Positions 1 to 7,167 of a stretch of DNA of 64,000 nucleotides are shown here, one piece after another. The stretch's first letter is position 1. Every line of letters begins with the position of its first letter. The DNA is from Dehalococcoidia bacterium (lineage in GTDB: Bacteria; Chloroflexota; Dehalococcoidia; UBA2979). Both the position numbers and the translations under genes were made by a program. Location of the stretch: contig SHYP01000003.1 in NCBI GenBank assembly GCA_009692725.1, positions 23,629 to 87,628 on the forward strand, in the 5' to 3' direction. The notes under the pieces were generated by a model that ran no database searches, was not told the DNA's origin, and saw only the letters and a list, made by a program, of their open reading frames with translations.

Positions 1-911
1 ACGGAGTGCGTCGCGCCGCTGCGCGCGAGGAACTCGGTGAGCGGCCGCCCGGTGGGCGCCGCGCCGAAGCGCAGCACGAGCTCGGGGCGGGCGGCGGCCG
101 CGAACGCGGGGCTGCGGAGCAATGGGTCGTACGCATCGATGATATGGCCGAGGCGGTGGCGGCCCGCGCGCAGCCCGGAGAGCGCGTCGGCGAGCACCGG
201 CCAGCCGAGCTCCGCCGCGAGCTCCGTGATCGCCTCGGCGGGCAGCCCGTACGCCTCGGGGCCGCAGACGATGAGGCCGCGCCGCCCGCTCGCGGCAGCG
301 ACCCACGCCGCGAGCGGCTCGGCGGCCGGGGGTGCGGGCGCAGGCGCGGCGACGACGACGGGCGCGGGCTCGTCCGCTCCCGGCAGTCGCGCGGATGACG
401 CTTCGATCAGCGGTTCGCGAAACGGGAGGTTGAGGTGCACGGGGCCGGCGGGCGCGGTCACGGCGATGGCGACGGCGCGTGCGGCGGCGGCGCCGGCCTG
501 GCGCTGCACGGCGGGCGCCGCATCCGGCAGCGGCAGCTCGATCGCCCACTTCACGTGCGTGCCGTACAGCGCGCGCTGGTCGATGGTCTGGTTCGCGCCC
601 ACGTCGCGCAGCTCTGGCGGGCGGTCCGCGGTGAGCACGACGAGCGGCACGCGCGACAGGAACGCCTCGATCACCGCGGGCGCGAAGTTCGCAGCGGCGG
701 TGCCGGACGTGCACACGAGGGCGACGGGCGCGCGCAGCTGCCGCGCGAGGCCGAGCGCGAAGTAGCCTGCTGAGCGCTCGTCGAGCTGCAGCCACGCGGT
801 GATGCCGCGCGCGCGCGCGATGCCGAGCGCGAGCGGGGTCGAGCGCGAGCCCGGCGCCACCACTGCGTGCGCGACGCCGCTGGCGCGCAGCTGTGCGACC
901 AGCGTGCGCAC
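1..911 (-). CDS. menD: MenD, SEPHCHC synthase (N-terminal part, cut by window edge)
   Basis: ThDP-dependent 2-succinyl-5-enolpyruvyl-6-hydroxy-3-cyclohexene-1-carboxylate synthase of menaquinone synthesis. The frame stays open from about 960 down to base 1. It shows the family hallmarks in order: APGSRSTPLALG near residue 20, the cofactor-activating glutamate in QLDERSAGYFALG near residue 45, CTSGTAAANFAPAV near 68 and LTADRPPELRDVGANQTIDQ near 93. No ATG is available. I chose the GTG at 911 because GGAG lies six bases before it. A CTG overlapping the menF stop (960-962) would give a longer N-terminus closer to usual MenD length. The C-terminal domain lies outside the window. It follows menF on the same strand, so the two probably share a transcript. 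Confidence 0.9.
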   Translation of the reverse strand, partial: MRTLVAQLRASGVAHAVVAPGSRSTPLALGIARARGITAWLQLDERSAGYFALGLARQLRAPVALVCTSGTAAANFAPAVIEAFLSRVPLVVLTADRPPELRDVGANQTIDQRALYGTHVKWAIELPLPDAAPAVQRQAGAAAARAVAIAVTAPAGPVHLNLPFREPLIEASSARLPGADEPAPVVVAAPAPAPPAAEPLAAWVAAASGRRGLIVCGPEAYGLPAEAITELAAELGWPVLADALSGLRAGRHRLGHIIDAYDPLLRSPAFAAAARPELVLRFGAAPTGRPLTEFLARSGATHS

Positions 912-958
912 GCTCTGCTCCGCCAGCGCCGCGGCGGAGGGTGCGTGCGCGCGCTCGG

Positions 959-2311
959 TCAGGCGCGGCCGCCGGTGAGCGCGCCGGTGAGCGGGCGGAA
1001 CTTGAGCTCGATCTCGGCGAGCTCGTCCTTGGGGCACGAGTCGCCCATGATGCCGGCGCCTGCGAACAGCCAGGCGCGGGGACCGCGGACGAGCGCCGAG
1101 CGCAGCGCGACGGCGAACTCGCCCTCGCCTGCCGCGTCGAGCCAGCCCACCGTGCCGGCGTACCAGCCACGTTCGAACGGCTCGTGCTCGTAGATGGCGC
1201 GGCGCGCGGCGTCCGCCGGCCAGCCGCATACGGCGGGGGTCGGGTGCAGCCCCGAGATGAGCGCGAGCAAGTCGGTCCCGGCGCGGGCGCGCGCGCACAC
1301 ATCGGTGGCCAGGTGCTGGATGTTGGGCAGGCGCTGGAGCACGGGCTCGGCGGGTGCGCGCAGCTCTTCAGTGAGCGGTGCGAGCCCGGCGCGCACGGCG
1401 CGGACGACGATCTCGTGCTCGCGGCGGTCCTTGGCGCTCGCGAGCAGCGCGTGGCCCAGCGCGTCGTCCTCGGCGGGCGTGGCGCCGCGGCGCGCGGAGC
1501 CGGCGAGCCCGAGCGCACGCACTGCGCCGTCCGCGAGCGACACCAGCAGCTCCGGGCTCGCGCCGAGGAACGTCGCGCCGTCGTTCGCGAAGCTGAAGAG
1601 GTGACAGTGCGGGTAGCCACCGCGCAGCCGCGCGAGCGTGGCGCCGACGTCGATCGGCGCGGCGCCTTCGAGCTCGCGCGTGGCGGCGAGCACGACCTTC
1701 TCGTAGCGGCCGCTGCGCACGCCCGCGGCGAGCTCCCTCACGGCGGACTGCCACGCGATGGCGTCGAAGTCCTGCACGAGGCGGGGCGGGGCGCCTTCGT
1801 CGGTGGGCGGTGCGGGAGCGGCAGCGCGCGCGCAGACCGCGTCGAGCTCGCTGCGATCGACGCCCGGAGCGAGCACCACGCCGGAAAGCGCGCCGTCGCG
1901 CACGAAGAGCAGCCGCGGGAGCAGCAGCGAGCCGGCGGGGAAGCCTGCCCACGGGGCCGCGGGCGCACGCGCGGGGTCGAACGCGAAGCCGCCGAGCAGG
2001 CGCGGCCGCAGCGCGTGATGCTCGGTGGCGAGCGGGGGCGCGAGCAGCGCGGCGGCGGCGGTGCGCAGCGTGTCGATGGGCGCGCCGGGGTCGAGCTGCA
2101 CGCGCGCGGCGACGCCGACGGCGACCAGCGCGAAGCCGCGATCGGGGCGCTCGTAGCTGGCGACGACGTCGTGGGCGTGGCGGGCGGCGAGCAGCGCGCG
2201 GGGGTCGAAGCTGTCGGGCAGGCGCACGCCGTGGAATCGATCGGGGGCGGAGGCGGGATCGCGCTCCGCAACGTGTGCCGCGATTCCCGGGAGCGCGCTC
2301 CCCGACTGCAC
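959..2311 (-). CDS. menF: Isochorismate synthase
   Basis: Converts chorismate to isochorismate, the entry step of menaquinone synthesis. The C-terminal half carries the chorismate-binding fold: GRYEKVVLAATREL, FLGASPELLV, KDRREHEIVV, ISGLHPTPAVCGWP, FERGWYAGTVGWLD and the metal-binding FAGAGIMGDSCPKDELAEIE at the end. About 450 residues, normal for MenF/DhbC/EntC. The reading frame extends upstream to 2437, but the tandem GTG codons at 2314 and 2311 sit behind a clear GGAGGA ribosome site, with best spacing to 2311, so I start there. EntC-like siderophore use is possible, but the directly following menD argues for menaquinone. A TATACT element at 2378-2383 (minus strand) is a likely -10. Confidence 0.93.
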   Translation of the reverse strand: MQSGSALPGIAAHVAERDPASAPDRFHGVRLPDSFDPRALLAARHAHDVVASYERPDRGFALVAVGVAARVQLDPGAPIDTLRTAAAALLAPPLATEHHALRPRLLGGFAFDPARAPAAPWAGFPAGSLLLPRLLFVRDGALSGVVLAPGVDRSELDAVCARAAAPAPPTDEGAPPRLVQDFDAIAWQSAVRELAAGVRSGRYEKVVLAATRELEGAAPIDVGATLARLRGGYPHCHLFSFANDGATFLGASPELLVSLADGAVRALGLAGSARRGATPAEDDALGHALLASAKDRREHEIVVRAVRAGLAPLTEELRAPAEPVLQRLPNIQHLATDVCARARAGTDLLALISGLHPTPAVCGWPADAARRAIYEHEPFERGWYAGTVGWLDAAGEGEFAVALRSALVRGPRAWLFAGAGIMGDSCPKDELAEIELKFRPLTGALTGGRA

Positions 2312-2377
2312 CACTGCTCCTCCAGTCCGGCGCGTCGCAGGCGCCGATCGCAGCACGCCCGGACATGCAGCGCAATC

Positions 2378-2383
2378 AGTATA
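2378..2383 (-). promoter_or_regulatory. Likely -10 element of menF-menD
   Basis: TATACT on the minus strand in an AT-rich patch of an otherwise very GC-rich 217-base divergent spacer (2312-2528). It would place transcription start near 2371, giving a leader of about 60 bases before the menF GTG. No good -35 hexamer is visible 16-18 bases upstream. Confidence 0.45.
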
Positions 2384-2528
2384 TGCACGGCCCCGGGTAC
2401 GCACTGCCAGCCCGCTGCCCGCGCGGCGAACCGGCACACGCGTCCGAACAAGTGATCAGGAGCGAGGCCGGCCGGACCGAAACGACTCGGCGGCCGTATC
2501 GTACAGGCGCAGGGTACGGGGAGCAGCC

Positions 2529-2825
2529 ATGGACCGCGCGGCACACCGGCAGCTGTTGCTGCTGACCTTCCTCGTCACGGCGGGCTCGTCGGCGTTGACG
2601 CTGCTGACGACGCGCGGGGACTGGCAGGCGACGCTGCTGGTGCTGCCGCTCTCGGCGACGGCGGCGTACTGGTCGCTGCGCTTCGCGCGACGGCTTACGA
2701 AGCGCGCCGCAGCCTCGGCGACCGCGCGCCACGCGCCCCCGCCGGACGAACCGCCGAGCTCGGCGCGGCCGGAGCACGCGCGCCGGCGACGCCAGCGGCG
2801 GCGCGCACGGGGTCGCGGCGAGTAG
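2529..2825 (+). CDS. Small two-helix membrane protein, unknown function
   Basis: A 98-residue protein with two hydrophobic segments, about residues 8-26 (LLLLTFLVTAGSSALTLL) and 33-50 (ATLLVLPLSATAAYWSL), followed by a proline-rich then arginine-rich cytoplasmic-type tail ending RRRQRRRARGRGE. GGGGAG lies five bases before the ATG, which supports real translation. It is divergent from menF and convergent with the serine hydrolase at 2856. I do not recognise a family. Composition and the ribosome site make it a plausible gene rather than a shadow of another frame. Confidence 0.55.
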   Translation: MDRAAHRQLLLLTFLVTAGSSALTLLTTRGDWQATLLVLPLSATAAYWSLRFARRLTKRAAASATARHAPPPDEPPSSARPEHARRRRQRRRARGRGE

Positions 2826-2855
2826 GCCAGCAGCTGCCGGCGCGGCTACGCGTCG

Positions 2856-3983
2856 CTAGGCGCAGGCAGCGCGGAGCGCCGCTGCCATCTCCGCCATGCG
2901 CTGCGTGACGATGTCGGGCGCCTGCAGGCCGTTCGTGAGGTACGCGACAGCGAGCCCGTAGCGTGGGTCCGCGTAGGCGACAGACGATTGCTGGCCCGCG
3001 TGCCCGAAGACGCCGGGGCCGTCGTGGTAGTCGAAAGGGTCGCCGGCGAGGCCGCTGGCGTACCAGCCAAGCGCGTAGCGCTTCGGCACCTCCTGGGTGC
3101 GATCGAAGGCGGTCTCGGCGTGCGGCGCCACGGCGTAGGCCAGCGTGGCGGGGGCGAGCAGCGCGCCATTGGCGGGCGCGCCCCCGGGCAGCAGCGCGGC
3201 GTAGCAGCGCGCGAGGGCGCGAGCGGTGCCGTAGGCGTTCACGGCGGGCGCCTGCGCGCGCGCCATCAGCTCGCCGTTGAACAGCTCGGTGATACGCGAC
3301 GTCGCGCGCTCGCGGCCGGCGGGGTCGCGGCGCGTCACCTCGGAGCAGGGGTACACGGGCACGCGCTCGGCGAGCTGCGGGCCATCGAGGCCGAGCGAGA
3401 GCTCGCCGGCGACGCCGAGCGGCGCGAACAGCTCATCGTGCATCAGCTCGCGCGGTTCGCGGCCGTCGATGCGGCGCGCGAGCTCGCCGAGCGCCCAGCC
3501 GTAGGTGATCGGGTGGTAGCCGATGGCGGCGCCGGGCTCCCAGGCGGCGTCCAGGGCGGCCGTCTGCGCGACGACGTACTCCCAGTCGCCGACGAGGCTC
3601 CAGTCGAAGCTCGGGGCGAGCTGCGGGAAGCCGCCGGCGTGCGTGAGCACGTGCCGCACGGTGACGCCGCCTTTGCCGCCCTGCGCGAACTCCGGCCACC
3701 AGCGCGCGAGGGGGGCGTCGTATGGCAGCAGCCCGCGCTCGTGCAGGCGGTGGATGCACAGCGCCATGAGCGGCTTGGTGGCGGAGAACAGCAGCATGCG
3801 GTCGCTCACACGCAGCAGCCGGCCCGGCGCCGCCTCACCGCCCGCGAGGTCGAGCGCGAGCGCGCCGTCGCGGAACACGGCGAGCTGCGCGCCGGGGTGC
3901 CAGCCGCGCGCGAGCTGCTCGGCGAAGCGCGCACGCACGGCCTGCGCGCCCGCCGCCGACAGCCCGCGGGGCGGTGCGTGCAT
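2856..3983 (-). CDS. Serine hydrolase, beta-lactamase/EstB family (copy 1)
   Basis: A 375-residue member of the class C beta-lactamase-related hydrolase family (esterase EstB, D-aminopeptidase relatives). The nucleophile motif SxxK is seen as SATK at residues 67-70 in LLFSATKPLMALCIHRL. A conserved HAGG segment, YHPITYGWALGELARRIDGR and a C-terminal GHAGQQSSVAYADP box match the family. There is no obvious signal peptide, so it is probably cytoplasmic, and the substrate cannot be told. Its ATG overlaps the TGA of the upstream paralogue by one base (TGATG), implying translational coupling. A GTG immediately upstream (3984-3986) is an alternative start. Confidence 0.85.
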   Translation of the reverse strand: MHAPPRGLSAAGAQAVRARFAEQLARGWHPGAQLAVFRDGALALDLAGGEAAPGRLLRVSDRMLLFSATKPLMALCIHRLHERGLLPYDAPLARWWPEFAQGGKGGVTVRHVLTHAGGFPQLAPSFDWSLVGDWEYVVAQTAALDAAWEPGAAIGYHPITYGWALGELARRIDGREPRELMHDELFAPLGVAGELSLGLDGPQLAERVPVYPCSEVTRRDPAGRERATSRITELFNGELMARAQAPAVNAYGTARALARCYAALLPGGAPANGALLAPATLAYAVAPHAETAFDRTQEVPKRYALGWYASGLAGDPFDYHDGPGVFGHAGQQSSVAYADPRYGLAVAYLTNGLQAPDIVTQRMAEMAAALRAACA

Positions 3984-5080
3984 CACGCGTCGCAGGCGGC
4001 GAGCACGGCGGCGGCCAGTTCCGCGGTGCGCTGCGCCACTGTGAACGGCTCATGCAGGCCGTTCGTGAGGTAGGCGACGGCGAGGCCGCGCGCGGGGTCG
4101 GCGTAGCCCACGGTGCACTGTTGGCCGCTGTGGCCGAACACGCCGGGCAGGTTGAACGGCTCGAACAGCCCGCCCGTGAAGAAACCGAGGCCGTAGTCGG
4201 CGGGGAGGCCGAACGTGCGGTCGAGGTCCGTGTGCACCTGCGTGCGGGTCGCGTCGCGGACGGTGTCGGCGCGCAGCAGGCGCACGCCGGCGAGGGCGCC
4301 GCCCTGCTCGAGGCAGGCGTAGAAGCGGGCGAGCGCTTCGGCGGTGCCGATGCCGTTCGCGGCGGGCAGCTGCGCCATGAGCGTGCTCGGGCGGTTGAAG
4401 CGCGCGGCGAGCTCGGAGGTGCGCTGCTCAGTGCCGAGCGGGTCTTCCCACGTGGCTTCGGAACGCGCCTCGAGCGGCACGACGTGGCCGAGCTGCTCGG
4501 CCTCGACGCCGAGCGAAGCGTCGAGGCCGAGCGGGCCGAAGAGCTCGTCGCACAGGAACGCGCGCGGTGTGCGGCCGTCGGTGCGGCGGATCAGCTCCCC
4601 GAGCGCGAAGCCGTACGTGACGGGGTGATAGCCGACGTCTTCGCCGGGCGGCCACGCGGCGGGCAGCGCAGCCGTCGCCGCGGTGACAGCGTCCCAGTCG
4701 CCGATGCGCGCCCAGTCGAAGTCCCGCGGGAAGACGGGGAAGCCGCCGCGGTGCGTGAGCACGTGGCGCGCGCTGCAGGCGGCTTTGCCGCCCTGCGCGA
4801 ACGCCGGCCAGTACTCGGCGATCGGCCGGTCGAGGTCGATGCGACCGCGCTCGGCGAGCATCAGCGTGGCGACGGCAGTGACAGGCTTCGTGGCGGAGAA
4901 CCAGAGCATGCGCGCGTCCGGCGCGTCTGCGACGCCGAGGCGCAGCTCGCACTGGAGCACGCCGTCGCGGTAGACCGCGAGCTGCGCCGCCGCGTGCCAG
5001 CCGCGATCGAGGTGTGCGCGCGCAACGGCCTCGATGCCGCGCAGGCCTTCCGCGCTCAGGCGCCTGACGGTGCGCACCAC
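3983..5080 (-). CDS. Serine hydrolase, beta-lactamase/EstB family (copy 2)
   Basis: A 365-residue paralogue of the next gene downstream, sharing the same layout: SATK at residues 62-65 in LWFSATKPVTAVATLML, a THRGGFP segment, GYHPVTYGFALGELIRRTDG and GHSGQQCTVGYADP near the end. The frame is open to 5254, but the GTG pair at 5080/5077 lies behind GAGGAG at good spacing, and the extra upstream residues are low-complexity proline/arginine. First gene of a two-gene unit with copy 1. Family membership is firm; the ester or peptide substrate is unknown. Confidence 0.85.
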   Translation of the reverse strand: MVRTVRRLSAEGLRGIEAVARAHLDRGWHAAAQLAVYRDGVLQCELRLGVADAPDARMLWFSATKPVTAVATLMLAERGRIDLDRPIAEYWPAFAQGGKAACSARHVLTHRGGFPVFPRDFDWARIGDWDAVTAATAALPAAWPPGEDVGYHPVTYGFALGELIRRTDGRTPRAFLCDELFGPLGLDASLGVEAEQLGHVVPLEARSEATWEDPLGTEQRTSELAARFNRPSTLMAQLPAANGIGTAEALARFYACLEQGGALAGVRLLRADTVRDATRTQVHTDLDRTFGLPADYGLGFFTGGLFEPFNLPGVFGHSGQQCTVGYADPARGLAVAYLTNGLHEPFTVAQRTAELAAAVLAACDA

Positions 5081-5207
5081 GGCCGGTCTCCTCGGCGCTG
5101 GACTCGTCGCGCCGCCTCGGGCAGCACGGTCCCGCGCGGCGCTGTGCGCGCATCGTAGCGCAGGGTGGGGGCGGGAACGCTCCACGACGAGCAGCTGGAG
5201 GCGGTCG

Positions 5208-5933
5208 CTACGCGGTGGCGCCTGGGGTCGCGCCGGCGGCGGCGGGCGCGCCAACGGCGGGTGCTCGCCGCAGCACCATCTGCCAGTCGGTGAGCTCTGG
5301 CTGCATGCGGCCCAGGCTGAGCCCGCGCAGCGCGTTGCGGATGAGCGACCAGCGCCAGCCGACCACGTGCCACTTCCGGCGCGCGTCGACGAGCATGAAG
5401 CTCTCCTCGATGTTGTAGAACTCGACCACGAGCCCGCTGCGCGCGGCGAACTCGAAGATCGCGCGGGGGGTCATGCTCAGCCGCAGGTGCGTCGGGAAGA
5501 TCGGCGGGTGCGCGATCTTGTACATGCGCCGGTAGTACCAGCGGTGAAAGCGGTACGGCGTGAACTTGGTGACGAGCCCCTTGATCGACAGCACGTTCGG
5601 CGCGGCGAGCACGAGCACACCATCGTCCTTGAGGGCGCGCGCGAACAGCGCGAGCGCGCGCTCCGGGTGCCGGACGTGCTCCAGCAGCTCCCAGCAGATC
5701 ACGACGTCGAACGACTGCGGCGGGAACTCGTACGTCTGGATGTCGCCGAGCACCTTCTCCTGGACGTCCTGGTTCTTCGCGAGCTGCTCGGCGGAGATGT
5801 CCAGGCCGACGATGTGCGCCTGCGCCGGCAGCGCGACACGGCCGTGCGCGCCGCAGCCGGCGTCCAGCACGCGCACGCACTCCCGCCCGGCGAGCAGCCG
5901 GTCCAGCGTCGCCTGCAACGATTCACCGGCCAT
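5208..5933 (-). CDS. Class I SAM-dependent methyltransferase
   Basis: A 241-residue Rossmann-fold methyltransferase. Motif I is VRVLDAGCGAHG at about residues 20-31, followed by the acidic ribose-binding IVGLDISAEQL. The GDIQTYEFPPQSFDVVICWELLEH segment covers motifs II-III, and LKDDGVLVLAAPN is typical of Methyltransf_11/UbiE-like enzymes acting on small molecules or lipids. The basic, aromatic stretch YRFHRWYYRRMY around residue 135 may contact a membrane or polyprenyl substrate. A role in quinone or lipid methylation is possible given menF-menD nearby but is not shown. No operon partner is evident. Confidence 0.8.
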   Translation of the reverse strand: MAGESLQATLDRLLAGRECVRVLDAGCGAHGRVALPAQAHIVGLDISAEQLAKNQDVQEKVLGDIQTYEFPPQSFDVVICWELLEHVRHPERALALFARALKDDGVLVLAAPNVLSIKGLVTKFTPYRFHRWYYRRMYKIAHPPIFPTHLRLSMTPRAIFEFAARSGLVVEFYNIEESFMLVDARRKWHVVGWRWSLIRNALRGLSLGRMQPELTDWQMVLRRAPAVGAPAAAGATPGATA

Positions 5934-6042
5934 ATAGCTGTCCCCACCCCGCGTGCGGCGTCGGCGCGGCCGACGAGCCCTGAGTAGACCGCCGGCGTGT
6001 TGGCCGCCGGTCGAGTGCCGGTGCAGGCGTCGAGGCGCGCAG

Positions 6043-7029
6043 CTAGGCCTCGTGGCGTAGCACGATCTTGCCGAAGTTCGCGTTGGACTCCATCAGCCGG
6101 TGCGCGTCGGCCACCTCGGCGAGCGGGAAGACGCGATCGATCACGGGGACCAGCCGCCCGGACGCGAACAGCGGCAGCCAGCGCCGCGCGAACGCCTGGG
6201 TGAGCGCCGCCTTCTCCTCCAGCGGGCGCACGCGCAGCACGGTGCCGCGCACCTGTAGGCGCTTGCCCATCAACGCGCCGAGGTCCACCTCGAGCGTCGC
6301 GCCACCCATGGTGCCGACGAGCACCATGCGGCCGCGCACCGCGAGCGAGGCGAGGTTGCGGGCCCAGTACGGCGCGCCGATGACGTCGAGGATCACGTCG
6401 ACGCCGCGGCGCTCGGTGGCCGCGGCGATGACCTCGGCGAAGTCGGCCTCGTGGTAGTCGATGCCGTGATGGAGGCCGAGCGCGGCAGCGCGAGCGAGCT
6501 TGTCGGCGCTGCCGGCGGTACCGAAGACGCGGCAGCCCGCCGTAGCCGCGAGCTGGACGGCGGCGGTGCCCACGCCGGAGCCCGCGGCGTGCACGAGCAC
6601 GGACTCGCCGGGCAGCAGCGCGCACTGCTCGAAGAGCGCGTCGTGGGCGGTCAGGAAGACCTCGGGAATCGCCGCCGCCTGCTCGCAGGACAGGTTCGGG
6701 GGCACGGCCATGAGCATGCGCTCGTGCACGGCCACGCGGGAGCCGTAGCCGCCGCCGGCGAGCAGCGCCATCACGCGGTCGCCTGGCGCCCACCCGCGCA
6801 CGCGCTCGCCCACGGCGAGCACGACGCCGGCCATCTCCAGGCCGGGCAGATCGTCACGCGTGCCGGGAGGGCCCGGGTAGCGCCCGCGGCGCTGTAGGAG
6901 GTCGGCGCGGTTGAGCGCGGTCGCATGGACAGCAACCAGCGCCTCCTCGGGCCCCGGCTGGGGGTCCGGCAACTCCTGGATCGCAAACCCATCCGGTCCG
7001 CCCGGCGTGGCCACCACCGCTGCCCGCAT
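6043..7029 (-). CDS. NAD(P)H:quinone oxidoreductase, zinc-free MDR family
   Basis: A 328-residue medium-chain reductase of the QOR/PIG3 type. The N-terminus (MRAAVVATPGG, NRADLLQRRGRYPGPPG, GLEMAGVV) and the cofactor-binding segment HAAGSGVGTAAVQLA near residue 145 match the family. The structural and catalytic zinc ligands of alcohol dehydrogenases are absent, as expected for quinone oxidoreductases. It likely reduces quinones or reactive enones with NADPH in the cytoplasm. The frame is open to 7107, but family alignment puts the start at the ATG ending at 7029. Divergent from the Lon gene across a 138-base spacer. Confidence 0.87.
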   Translation of the reverse strand: MRAAVVATPGGPDGFAIQELPDPQPGPEEALVAVHATALNRADLLQRRGRYPGPPGTRDDLPGLEMAGVVLAVGERVRGWAPGDRVMALLAGGGYGSRVAVHERMLMAVPPNLSCEQAAAIPEVFLTAHDALFEQCALLPGESVLVHAAGSGVGTAAVQLAATAGCRVFGTAGSADKLARAAALGLHHGIDYHEADFAEVIAAATERRGVDVILDVIGAPYWARNLASLAVRGRMVLVGTMGGATLEVDLGALMGKRLQVRGTVLRVRPLEEKAALTQAFARRWLPLFASGRLVPVIDRVFPLAEVADAHRLMESNANFGKIVLRHEA

Positions 7030-7119
7030 CGTTCCGCCCCTCGCTTCGGCGACCGATCCTATCACGCGAGGCGCGCACGGCTGTGCGCACGCTCGCCCGA
7101 CGACCACGGGCGCGGGTGC

Positions 7120-7125
7120 TACGAT
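7120..7125 (+). promoter_or_regulatory. Candidate extended -10 for the Lon gene
   Basis: TACGAT preceded by TGC (extended -10 type) lies 43 bases before the Lon ATG. A weak GAC-containing -35 is present about 17 bases upstream. The same TACGAT hexamer recurs before the MaoC gene at 21460. Confidence 0.35.
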
Positions 7126-7167
7126 CGCGGGAGTACACGCGCGCCACGCGTCACGAGAGGCGACGAG

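Noticed and set aside
893..2455. 520-residue plus-strand open frame opposite menF
   Set aside because: Arg/Ala/Gly-rich shadow of the menF codons; no ribosome site or recognisable motif.
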